DNA of 64,000 bases, taken from the NCBI GenBank assembly GCA_029721435.1, contig CM056574.1, positions 3,087,001-3,151,000 of the forward strand, in the 5' to 3' direction. Every line of letters starts with the position of its first letter. Positions within the stretch are counted from its first letter, which is position 1. The translations under genes and the position numbers were made by a program. Below the pieces are notes generated by a model. The model made no database searches, had not been told where the DNA came from, and worked only from the letters and a program-made list of their open reading frames with translations. Positions 12,801 to 25,442 of this stretch are shown in pieces. Source of the DNA: Gymnothorax reevesii. Lineage: Eukaryota > Chordata > Actinopteri > Anguilliformes > Muraenidae.

Positions 12801-15800
12801 TGAGTTCACAGTGATCACACAGGTCTCTTTGAGGCCACAGTGATCACATAAGTCTCTCTGAGTGCACAGTGATCACACAGGTCTCTCTGAGGCCACAGTG
12901 ATCAGATAGGTCTCTCTGAGTTCACAGTGATCACACAGGTCTCTCTGAGTGCATCGTGATCACACAGGTCTCTCTGAGTGCACAGTGATCACACAGGTCT
13001 CTCTGAGGCCACAGTAATCACATAGGTCTCTCTGAGTTCACAGTGATCACACAAGTCTCTCTGAGTGCACCGTGATCACACAGGTCTCCCTGAGTGCACA
13101 GTGATCACACAGGTCTCTCTGAGGCCACAGTGATCAAATAGGTCTCTCTGAGTTCACAGTGATCACACAGGTCTCTTTGAGTGCACAGTGATCAGACAAG
13201 TCTCTCTGAGGTCACAGTGATCACAAAGGTCTCTCTGAGTTCACAGTGAACACACAGGTCTCTCTGAGGTCACATTGGTCACACAGGTCTCTCTGAGTTC
13301 ACAGTGATCACACAGGTCTCTCTGAGTTCACAGTGATCACACAGGTCTCTCTGAGGGCACCCTGATCACACATGTCTCTCTGAGTGCACAGTGATCACAC
13401 AGGTCTCTCTGAGGCCACAGTGATCACACAGGTCTCTCTGAGGTCACAGTGATCACAGAGGTCGCTCTGAGTTCACAGTGATCACACAGGTCTACCTGAG
13501 GTCACAGTGATCACTCGGGTCTCTCTGAGTTCACAGTGATCACACAGGTTTCTCTGAGTTCTGAGTGATCACACAGGTCTCTCTGAGGCTACAGTGATCA
13601 CACAGGTCTCTCTGAGTTCACAGTGATCACACAGGTCTTTCTGAGGTCACAGTGATCACACAGGTCTCTCTGAGTTCACAGTGATCACACAGGTCTCTCT
13701 GAGGTCACAGTGATCACACAGGTCTCTCTGAGTTCACAGTGATCACACAGGTCTCTCTGAGGTCACAGTGATCACACAGGTCTCTTTGAGTTCACAGTCA
13801 TCACACAGGTCTCTTTGAGGTCACAGTGATCACACAGGTCTCTCTGAGTGCACAGTGATCAAAGAGGTCGCTCTGAGTTCACAGTGATCACATAGGTCTC
13901 TCTGAGTTCACAGAGATCACACAGGTCTCTCTGAGTGCACAGTGATCACACAGGTCTCTCTGAGTTCACAGTGATCACACAGGTCTCTCTGAGTTCACAG
14001 TGATCACACAGGTCTCTCTGAGGCTACAGTGATCACACAGGTCTCTCTGAGTTCACAGTGATCACACAGGTCTTTCTGAGGTCACAGTGATCACACAGGT
14101 CTCTCTGAGTTCACAGTGATCACACAGGTCTCTTTGAGGTCACAGTGATCACACAGGTCTCTCTGAGTTCACAGTGATCACACAGGTCTCTCTGAGGTCA
14201 CAGTGATCACACAGGTCTCTTTGAGTTCACAGTGATCACACAGGTCTCTCTGAGGTCACAGTGATCACACAGGTCTATTTGAGTTCACAGTCATCACACA
14301 GGTCTCTTTGAGGTCACATTGGTCACACAGGTCTCTCTGAGGTCACAGTGATCACACAGGTCTCTCTGAGTGCACAGTGATCACACAGGTATCTCTGAGT
14401 GCACAGTGATCACAGAGGTGCCTCTGAGGTCACAGTGATCACACAGGTCTCTCTTTGAGCAAAGTGATCATACAAATCCCTCTGAGGTTACAGTGATCAC
14501 ACAGGTCTCTCTGAGTTCACAGTGATCACATAGGTCTCTCTGAGTTCACAGAGATCACACAGGTCTCTCTGAGTGCACAGTGATCACACAGGTCTCTCTG
14601 AGTTCACAGTGATCACACAGGTCTCTCTGAGTGCAAAGTGATCACACAAGTCTCTCTGAGGGCACAGTGATCACACAGGTCTCTCTGAGTTCACAGTGAT
14701 CACACAGGTCTCTCTGAGGCCACAGTGATCACATAGGTCTCTCTGAGTTCACAGTGATCACATAGGTCTCTCTGAGTGCACAGTGTTCATACAGCTCTCT
14801 CTTAGAGTATAGTGATCACACTGGTCTCTCTGAGTGCACAGTGATCACACAGGTCTCTCTGAGTTCACAGTGATCATACAGGTCTCTCTGAGTGCACAGT
14901 GATCACACAGGTCTCTCTGAGGTCACAGTGATCACACAGGTCTCTCTTTGTGCAAAGTGATCACACAGATCTCTCTGAGGTCACAGTGATCACACAGGTC
15001 TCTCTGAGTTCACAGTGATCATACAGGTCTCTCTGAGTGCACAGTGATCATACAAGTCTCTCTGAGTTCACAGTGATCACACAGGTCTCTCTGAGTGCAC
15101 ACTGATCACACAAGTCTCTCTGAGTTCACAGTGATCACATAGGTCTCTCTGAGTTCACAGTGATCACATAGGTCTCTCTGAGTTCACAGTGATCACATAG
15201 GTCTCTCTTAGGGTATAGTGATTACACTGGTCTCTCTGAGTGCACAGTGATCACACAGGTCTCTTTGAGGCCACAGTGATCACATAAGTCTCTCTGAGTG
15301 CACAGTGATCACACAGGTCTCTCTGAGGCCACAGTGATCAGATAGGTCTCTCTGAGTTCACAGTGATCACACAGGTCTCTCTGAGTGCATCGTGATCACA
15401 CAGGTCTCTCTGAGTGCACAGTGATCACACAGGTCTCTCTGAGGCCACAGTAATCACATAGGTCTCTCTGAGTTCACAGTGATCACACAAGTCTCTCTGA
15501 GTGCACCGTGATCACACAGGTCTCCCTGAGTGCACAGTGATCACACAGGTCTCTCTGAGAACACAGTGATCAAATAGGTCTCTCTGAGTTCACAGTGATC
15601 ACATAGGTCTCTCTTAGGGTATAGTGATTAGACAGGTCTCTCTGAGTTCACAGTGATCACACAGGTCTCTTTGAGGCCACAGTGATCACATAAGTCTCTC
15701 TGAGTGCACAGTGATCACACAGGTCTCTCTGAGGCCACAGTGATCAGATAGGTCTCTCTGAGTTCACAGTGATCACACAGGTCTCTCTGAGTGCATCGTG

Positions 15801-18800
15801 ATCACACAGGTCTCTCTGAGTGCACAGTGATCACACAGGTCTCTCTGAGGCCACAGTAATCACATAGGTCTCTCTGAGTTCACAGTGATCACACAGGTCT
15901 CCCTGAGTGCACAGTGATCACACAGGTCTCTCTGAGGCCACAGTGATCAAATAGGTCTCTCTGAGTTCACAGTGATCACACAGGTCTCTTTGAGTGCACA
16001 GTGATCAGACAAGTCTCTCTGAGGTCACAGTGATCACAAAGGTCTCTCTGAGTTCACAGTGAACACACAGGTCTCTCTGAGGTCACATTGGTCACACAGG
16101 TCTCTCTGAGTTCACAGTGATCACACAGGTCTCTCTGAGTTCACAGTGATCACACAGGTCTCTCTGAGGGCACCCTGATCACACATGTCTCTCTGAGTGC
16201 ACAGTGATCACACAGGTCTCTCTGAGGCCACAGTGATCACACAGGTCTCTCTGAGGTCACAGTGATCACAGAGGTCGCTCTGAGTTCACAGTGATCACAC
16301 AGGTCTACCTGAGGTCACAGTGATCACTCGGGTCTCTCTGAGTTCACAGTGATCACACAGGTTTCTCTGAGTTCTGAGTGATCACAAAGGTCTCTCTGAG
16401 GCTACAGTGATCACACAGGTCTCTCTGAGTTCACAGTGATCACACAGGTCTTTCTGAGGTCACAGTGATCACACAGGTCTCTCTGAGTTCACAGTGATCA
16501 CACAGGTCTCTCTGAGGTCACAGTGATCACACAGGTCTCTCTGAGTTCACAGTGATCACACAGGTCTCTCTGAGGTCACAGTGATCACACAGGTCTCTTT
16601 GAGTTCACAGTCATCACACAGGTCTCTTTGAGGTCACAGTGATCACACAGGTCTCTCTGAGTGCACAGTGATCAAAGAGGTCGCTCTGAGTTCACAGTGA
16701 TCACATAGGTCTCTCTGAGTTCACAGAGATCACACAGGTCTCTCTGAGTGCACAGTGATCACACAGGTCTCTCTGAGTTCACAGTGATCACACAGGTCTC
16801 TCTGAGTTCTGAGTGATCGCACAGGTCTCTCTGAGGCTACAGTGATCACACAGGTCTCTCTGAGTTCACAGTGATCACACAGGTCTTTCTGAGGTCACAG
16901 TGATCACACAGGTCTCTCTGAGTTCACAGTGATCACACAGGTCTCTTTGAGGTCACAGTGATCACACAGGTCTCTCTGAGTTCACAGTGATCACACAGGT
17001 CTCTCTGAGGTCACAGTGATCACACAGGTCTCTTTGAGTTCACAGTGATCACACAGGTCTCTCTGAGGTCACAGTGATCACACAGGTCTATTTGAGTTCA
17101 CAGTCATCACACAGGTCTCTTTGAGGTCACATTGGTCACACAGGTCTCTCTGAGGTCACAGTGATCACACAGGTCTCTCTGAGTGCACAGTGATCACACA
17201 GGTATCTCTGAAGGCACAGTGATCACAGAGGTGCCTCTGAGGTCACAGTGATCACACAGGTCTCTCTTTGAGCAAAGTGATCATACAAATCCCTCTGAGG
17301 TTACAGTGATCACACAGGTCTCTCTGAGTTCACAGTGATCACATAGGTCTCTCTGAGTTCACAGAGATCACACAGGTCTCTCTGAGTGCACAGTGATCAC
17401 ACAGGTCTCTCTGAGTTCACAGTGATCACACAGGTCTCTCTGAGTGAACAGTGATCACACAAGTCTCTCTGAGGGCACAGTGATCACACAGGTCTCTCTG
17501 AGTTCACAGTGATCACACAGGTCTCTCTGAGGCCACAGTGATCACATAGGTCTCTCTGAGTTCACAGTGATCACATAGGTCTCTCTGAGTGCACAGTGTT
17601 CATACAGCTCTCTCTTAGAGTATAGTGATCACACTGGTCTCTCTGAGTGCACAGTGATCACACAGGTCTCTCTGAGTTCACAGTGATCACACAGGTCTCT
17701 CTGAGTGCACAGTGATCAAACAAGTCTCTCTAAGGGCACGGTGATCATACAGGTCTCTTTGAGTGCACAGTGATCACACAGGTCGCTCTGAGGTCACAGT
17801 GATCACACAGGTCTCTCTTTGTGCAAAGTGATCACAGAGATCTCTCTGAGGTCAAAGTGATCACACAGGTCTCTCTGAGTTCACAGTGATCATACAGGTC
17901 TCTCTGAGTGCACAGTGATCACACAGGTCTCTCTGAGTTCACAGTGATCACCAAGGTCTCTCTGAGTGCACACTGATCACACAAGTCTCTCTGAGGGCAC
18001 AGTGATCACACAGATCTCTCTGAGTTCACAGTGATCACATAGGTCTCTCTGAGTTCACAGTGATCACATAGGTCTCTCTTAGGGTATAGTGATCACACTG
18101 GTCTCTCTGAGTGCACAGTGATCACACAGGTCTCTCTCAGTTCACAGTGATCACACAGGTCTCTTTGAGGCCACAGTGATCACATAAGTCTCTCTGAGTT
18201 CATAGTGATCACACAGGTCTCTCTGAGTGCATCGTGATCACACAGGTCACTCTGAGTGCACAGTGATCACACAGGTCTCTCTGAGGCCACAGTAATCACA
18301 TAGGTCTCTCCGAGTTCACAGTGATTACACAAGTCCCTCTGAGTGCACCGTGATCACACAGGTCTCTCTGAGTGCACAGTGATCACACAGGTCTCTCTGA
18401 GGCCACAGTGATCAAATAGGTCTCTCTGAGTTCAAAGTGATCACACAGGTCTCTTTGAGTGCACAGTGATCAGACAAGTCTCTCTGAGGTCACAGTGATC
18501 ACACAGGTCTCTCTGAGTTCACAGTGAACACACAGGTCTCTCTGAGGTCACATTGGTCACACAGGTCTCTCTGAGTTCACAGTGATCACACAGGTCCCTC
18601 TGAGGGCACCGTGATCACACAGGTCTCTCTGAGTGCACAGTGATCACACAGGTCTCTCTGAGGCCACAGTGATCACATAGGTCTCACTGAGTTCACAGTG
18701 ATCACACAGGTCTATCCGAGGTCACAGTAATTACTCAGGTCTCTCTGAGTTCACAGTGATCACACAGGTCTCTTTGAGTGCACAGTGATCAGGCAGGTCT

Positions 18801-21800
18801 CTCTGAGGTCGCAGTGATCACACAGGTCTCTCTGAGGTCACAGTGATCACACAGGTCTCTCTGAGTGCACAGTGGTCACAGAGGTCGCTCTGAGTTCACA
18901 GTGATCACACAGGTCTACCTGAGGTCACAGTGATCACTCGGGTCTCTCTGAGTTCACAGTGATCACACAGGTTGCTCTGAGTTCTGAGTGATCACACAGG
19001 TCTCTCTGAGGCTACAGTGATCACACAGGTCTCTCTGAGTTCACAGTGATCACACAGGTCTTTCTGAGGTCACAGTGATCACACAGGTCTCTCTGAGTTC
19101 ACAGTGATCACACAGGTCTCTTTGAGGTCACAGTGATCACACAGGTCTCTCTGAGTTCACAGTGATCACACAGGTCTCTCTGAGGTCACAGTGATCACAC
19201 AGGTCTCTTTGAGTTCACAGTGATCACACAGGTCTCTCTGAGGTCACAGTGATCAAACAGGTCTATTTGAGTTCACAGTCATCACACAGGTCTCTTTGAG
19301 GTCACATTGGTCACACAGGTCTCTCTGAGGTCACAGTGATCACACAGGTCTCTCTGAGTGCACAGTGATCACACAGGTATCTCTGAGTGCACAGTGATCA
19401 CAGAGGTGTCTCTGAGGTCACAGTGATCACACAGGTCTCTCTTTGAGCAAAGTGATCACACAAATCCCTCTGAGGTTACAGTGATCACACAGGTCTATTT
19501 GAGTTCACAGTCATCACACAGGTCTCTTTGAGGTCACATTGGTCACGCAGGTCTCTCTGAGGTCACAGTGATCACACAGGTCTCTCTGAGTGCACAGTGA
19601 TCACACAGGTATCTCTGAGTGCACAGTGATCACACAGGTGTCTCTGAGGTCACAGTGATCACACAGGTCTCTCTTTGAGCAAAGTGATCACACAAATCCC
19701 TCTGAGGTTACAGTGATCACACAGGTCTCTCTGAGTTCACAGTGATCACATAGGTCTCTCTGAGTTCACAGAGATCACACGGGTCTCTCTGAGTGCACAG
19801 TGATCACACAGTTCTCTCTGAGTTCACAGTGATCACACAGGTCTCTCTGAGTGCACAGTGATCACACAAGTCTCTCTGAGGGCACAGTGATCACACAGGT
19901 CTCTCTGAGTTCACAGTGATCACACAGGTCTCTCTGAGGCCACAGTGATCACATAGGTCTCTCTGAGTTCACAGTGATCACATAGGTCTCTCTGAGTGCA
20001 CAGTGTTCATACAGCTCTCTCTTAGAGTATAGTGATCACACTGGTCTCTCTGAGTGCACAGTGATCACACAGGTCTCTCTGAGTTCACAGTGATCACACA
20101 GGTCTCTCTGAGTGCACAGTGATCAAACAAGTCTCTCTAAGGGCACGGTGATCATACAGGTCTCTCTGAGTGCACAGTGATCACACAGGTCGCTCTGAGG
20201 TCACAGTGATCACACAGGTCTCTCTTTGTGCAAAGTGATCACAGAGATCTCTCTGAGGTCAAAGTGATCACACAGGTCTCTCTGAGTTCACAGTGATCAT
20301 ACAGGTCTCTCTGAGTGCACAGTGATCACACAGGTCTCTCTGAGTTCACAGTGATCACCAAGGTCTCTCTGAGTGCACACTGATCACACATGTCTCTCTG
20401 AGGGCACAGTGATCACACAGATCTCTCTGAGTTCACAGTGATCACATAGGTCTCTCTGAGTTCACAGTGATCACATAGGTCTCTCTTAGGGTATAGTGAT
20501 CACACTGGTCTCTCTGAGTGCACAGTGATCACACAGGTCTCTCTGAGTTCACAGTGATCACACAGGTCTCTTTGAGGCCACAGTGATCACATAAGTCTCT
20601 CTGAGTGCACAGTGATCACACAGGTCTCTCTGAGGCCACAGTGATCAGATAGGTCTCTCTGAGTTCATAGTGATCACACAGGTCTCTCTGAGTGCATCGT
20701 GATCACACAGGTCTCTCTGAGTGCACAGTGATCACACAGGTCTCTCTGAGGCCACAGTAATCACATAGGTCTCTCCGAGTTCACAGTGATCACACAAGTC
20801 CCTCTGAGTGCACCGTGATCACACAGGTCTCTCTGAGTGCACAGTGATCACACAGGTCTCTCTGAGGCCACAGTGATCAAATAGGTCTCTCTGAGTTCAC
20901 AGTGATCACACAGGTCTCTTTGAGTGCACAGTGATCAGACAAGTCTCTCTGAGGTCACAGTGATCACACAGGTCTCTCTGAGTTCACAGTGAACACACAG
21001 GTCTCTCTGAGGTCACATTGGTCACACAGGTCTCTCTGAGTTCACAGTGATCACACAGGTCTCTCTGAGTTCACAGTGATCACACAGGTCCCTCTGAGGG
21101 CACCGTGATCACACAGGTCTCTCTGAGTGCACAGTGATCACACAGGTCTCTCTGAGGCCACAGTGATCACATAGGTCTCACTGAGTTTACAGTGATCACA
21201 CAGGTCTATCCGAGGTCACAGTAATTACTCAGGTCTCTCTGAGTTCACAGTGATCACACAGGTCTCTTTGAGTGCACAGTGATCAGGCAGGTCTCTCTGA
21301 GGTCACAGTGATCACACAGGTCTCTCTGAGGTCACAGTGGTCACACAGGTCTCTCTGAGTTCATAGTGATCACACAGGTCTCTTTGAGGCCACAGTGATC
21401 ACATAGCTCTCTCTGAGTTCACAGTGATCACACAGGTCTCTCTGAGTGCACAATGATCACACAGGTTTTTTTGAGGCCACAGTGATCACACAGGTCTCTC
21501 TGAGTTCACAGTGATCACACAGTTCTCTCTGAGGTCACAGTGATCACATGGGTCTCTTTGAGTGCACAGTGCTCAGACAGGTCTCTGAGTTCACAGTGAT
21601 CACACAGGTCTCTCTGAGGTCACAGTGGTCACACAGGTCTCTTTGAGTTAACAGTGGTCACACAGGTCTCTCTGAGTTCACAGTGATCACACAGGTCTCT
21701 CTGAGGGCACCCTGATCACACAGGTCTCTCTGAGTGCACAGTGATCATACAGGTCTCTCTGAGGCCACAGTGATCACACAGGTCTCTCTGAGGTCACAGT

Positions 21801-22290
21801 GATCACAGAGGTCGCTCTGAGTTCACAGTGATCACACAGGTCTATCTGAGTTCACAGTGATCACTCGGGTCTCTCTGAGTTCACAGTGATCACACAGGTC
21901 TCTCTGAGGCTACAGTGATCACACAGGTCTCTCTGAGTTCACAGTGATCACACAGGTCTTTCTGAGGTCACAGTGATCACACAGGTCTCTCTGAGCTCAC
22001 AGTGATCACACAGGTCTCTCTGAGGTCACAGTGATCACACAGGTCTCTCTGAGTTCACAGTGATCACACAGGTCTCTCTGAGGTCACAGTGATCACACAG
22101 GTCTCTTTGAGTTCACAGTCATCACACAGGTCTGTTTGAGGTCACAGTGATCACACAGGTCTCTCTGAGTGCACAGTGATCACACAGGTCTCTCTGAGTG
22201 CACAGTGATCACACAGGTCTCTCTGAGGTCACAGTGATCACACAGGTCTCTCTGAGTGCACAGTGATCACACAGGTCTCTGAGGGCACAG
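9832..22290. repeat. 12.5-kb macrosatellite of 29-bp units
   Basis: About 430 units of a 29-bp monomer: CACACAGGTCTCTCTGAG, then GTGC, GTTC, GGTC, GGCC or GGGC variants, then ACAGTGAT. Nearly every monomer has the 8-bp palindrome GTGATCAC. Distances between rare variant monomers are exact multiples of 29: CTCTCTTAGG occurs at 12361, 12767, 15203, 15609, 18074 and 20481, giving 14, 84, 14, 85 and 83 units. The first 2.3 kb is the most heterogeneous; the centre consists of near-identical blocks of about 2.4-2.9 kb. The array has no long frame apart from two short minus-strand ones near its left part (9995-10234, 11271-11477), which only translate the repeat. Confidence 0.96.
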
Positions 22291-25192
22291 TAAATGCAAA
22301 GTTCTGAACTTCTGAACTTCTCTCATCACGTCACTGTCCTCACACTCAATTGGGATTCCATGCCAACCGCCAAAACCCTTCCCCTGTCCCACCCTGTGAT
22401 GCATTACATCTAGCCTTACTAATGTTTTGGGGGTTCCTGAGAATCATTGCTTAATTTTGTGCGTTACGACGTACACAGAGCATGCTCTGATGATGCCATC
22501 ACCACGCCCCTGCCATCAGGACTGAGAGAAGGACATCGGTATTGGAAAGAGAACAAACTAAATGATAGAAGGTAAAGGGTTAAAAATGGCTGATTAATCT
22601 GCCGCCTGTGTACCACTGGCTATTGTGTTTACTGAGGACGAGCGTAAGTGGCAACCCCTCTGATTTATGAGCAGACATGGCAGCCATTGAAGCGTGTGGA
22701 AGGGGGTTAGTTTGTGTTACTGCTCCCTGCACTACAACATCACATCATTTCCAGATTTAATCATGTCGACAGGAGGATTTATTTGACAACAAAATGATGA
22801 AGAAGACTTGTGTATAATAGAGTCATGAGAAATTTGTAAGTGAATTCTCTGCATGTTTGAGTCGAGGTGAAGTTCAGTGACGCCCGCACTTTTTCAGGAA
22901 CCTAATCTAAGGAGATTCCAGCTTAAATAAGATCAGAGAAACAAGCTTTATTTCCTCGTTTACGTAACGAGAGTTTCCCATGTCTTCAAATGACACCAAA
23001 TTCAGATAGCAGGTGGTGTTCGTACCCTGTGTGCGCCGCACACTCGTTTGGGAGACACAAGGTGTTTTCACAAATCATGCATGCATTTAAAAATTATTGC
23101 ATATTTGTGTTTATTTATGTCTGCTGGTTTTGTAAAACAATAATCTCAGACATTTATAGCATATAAAGCAAACAGAGTTTATATCCTACAAGAGCCATTT
23201 AAAATATTGCGAGTAAAACAAAACACATCAACAGAGAAAATAACTGATATTAATTACAAGCATTCAGCATGATTGGATTAGAGCAGATAGACTGTAAAAT
23301 ATTATTCTTCATGATTAATTAGAAAATTCTTCAGATTCACAAAAAAAAGGATTTTGAAACACTCACACACAAGGACACTTTTCAGACTAGAAAATAGGCA
23401 TTTTCCAATTTGATGAAAAGTTAATCTTCAGTTTTGAGGAACTGGACTGATCCTGTAATTCAGAGGCCGAGGGACTTTCTTACTTGGATAATGAACTCAT
23501 TAAATCACAACAGTGTAAACCGGAATGATGCCCAATTATGCAGATTCGACCAAACTCTGACTCATGATTTACACTCCTTTCCCTGCAGAGCTGCAACTGA
23601 GAGGAATTACGACCAATCACGGAGCCCCAATCACAGCAACGAGCACATCAAATACATCCATTGGTGCCCTCGGGACTCACCGTCATGAGAGTGTCTGTAA
23701 AAAAATAAACATTTTATCCTTTGCTGAATTGTGAGGCCTGACGGCCACTGAGGCCCTGAAGGACCACATAGATCTTTGAAGCTCAGAGTCAGCTCTTCAA
23801 GGCAATTACCTTCATCAGAGTCATGTGACCTTTGACCCAGCTAAAATCTTGGGCCTTTTACACTGGAGAAACGGCTTGCATTCTGTACCTCCATCCCATA
23901 ATAGTTCTGAGTGCGCTCTCTCTCCTTGAATGCCAGTGGCGTAAGTGCACATTTAGAGACCTCAAATTCCCCCAGATAATGCCCCTCCAGATGTGCCAGG
24001 GGTACAGGAAGCTACATTTCATTCAAAACATGGTAATAATTTAAACATAATATAGTAGCTTGGATATTAAGAAATTAAGAGGCAGACAAATGACGAAACA
24101 GCTGTCGCCATAGTGACAGTGTTTAAATTACCTCCCCAGAGAGACAGAGGGGGTGGGGGGAGGGGAGAGAGAGCGGCAATCATTCCAAAACTCAATTCCA
24201 GTATCTACAGAACACTTCGGCTGTTCCTCGTCAATAGAGGTCTGGAAGAGTCATTGTACGGGATTCTTTTATCCTGTTGTTTGCCGAATTGGCGCTTGTG
24301 TTGGTGCGGCGGAGTCTGAAAGCACAGGAGAGATAAAGATGGCGGGGGCGGCTTGGCGAACAGCCCTGTAATCCCCTGAAGGCCAGTCAGACAAACACAA
24401 CAAAAAGGCAAACAGAATGAGCCGGAGACACAAAAGGCGAACGCAGAGTCCGGGCGGCGGGTTCGGGGATTGGAGACGCGCAGAAAGCAGCGAGGCTTCA
24501 GTCCGTAAAGACCTCTTCACGCCGAGCGATGGGCGCCTGAGCTGATTATTAATCAGGCCGAGGTGTGAGCGCTGTCCAAGGCCCTGAATCCCTCCCCGGG
24601 TTCACAGGCCTGCAGGTGCAGCGGAGAGCAGCTGAGCGAATCCGAGGAGGCGCTCTCCCCGTCGGCATCACGGCCTCAAGCACCAGAAACAAACCCGCTA
24701 CACAAGGCCGAGACGGGATCACGCGGCTCACGGCGCATGGGACTACAAAGCAAGGGCAACATCAGCCGAGGAGATAATGCAGATCAATGAAGCTTTGCTG
24801 GTTTGATTGGACGGAGCGTTTGAAACTCGAGATTCAGAGGAAGCGAACGCGCAGGAGATTAATGCATTCCGCGCCTGCGCTGCACTAAGATGAACGTGCG
24901 TCTTCTTTACGAATCACTATCTGTTTATTTCAGCATAACAAAAGCAAGATTAGCTTTTTAAAGGGCCCAGGCTGTCTCCATATTATATTTACAAGCGGAT
25001 TCCTGAGCAGCGATCTGTCGCCTGCGTTTCCTTGATTCACACGCCTGCAACAATCACAGAGGTGATAATAATTACACCCAGCGCACATGCCTGCACTCAC
25101 TGCGTCACGGGAAACTCTGCACCAGCAGCTAAGACATGCGAATCAGTCACAACTGCTCCGAACAAACCCCACAGAGCTGTGTAACAGCAGAG

Positions 25193-25196
<4 letters not shown>
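22291..25196. other. unassigned; includes an AT-rich homeobox-motif block
   Basis: No supported gene. 23040-23345 is AT-rich with several TAATTA/ATTA and ATGCAT motifs, for example ATGCATGCATTTAAAAATTA and GATTAATTAGAA. 24290-24740 is GC-richer, with several mutually overlapping short frames and no domain. A regulatory role for the AT-rich block is only inferred. Confidence 0.45.
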
Positions 25197-25232
<36 letters not shown>

Positions 25233-25442
25233 GCACACACACACGCACGCACACACAGACACACGCACGCACGCACACACAGACACACGCACACGCATGC
25301 ACGCACGCACACACAGACACACGCACACACAGACACACGCACACGCACACACACACACACGCACGCACACACAGACACAGACACACGCACACACACACGC
25401 ATGCACGCACGCACACACAGACACACGCACACGCACACACAC
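25197..25442. repeat. (CA)n compound microsatellite
   Basis: About 245 bp of ACAC with interspersed ACGC, CAGA and GCATGC steps. All six frames stay open as Thr-His or Cys-Val repeats because the sequence is simple, so no protein is inferred. Confidence 0.96.

Noticed and set aside
9832..22290. CRISPR array
   Set aside because: Direct repeats of 29 bp have no unique spacers between them and the context is vertebrate; it is a head-to-tail satellite.
24113..24777. Cluster of short overlapping frames in GC-richer DNA
   Set aside because: Frames overlap on both strands and none shows a domain; higher GC alone explains fewer stops.
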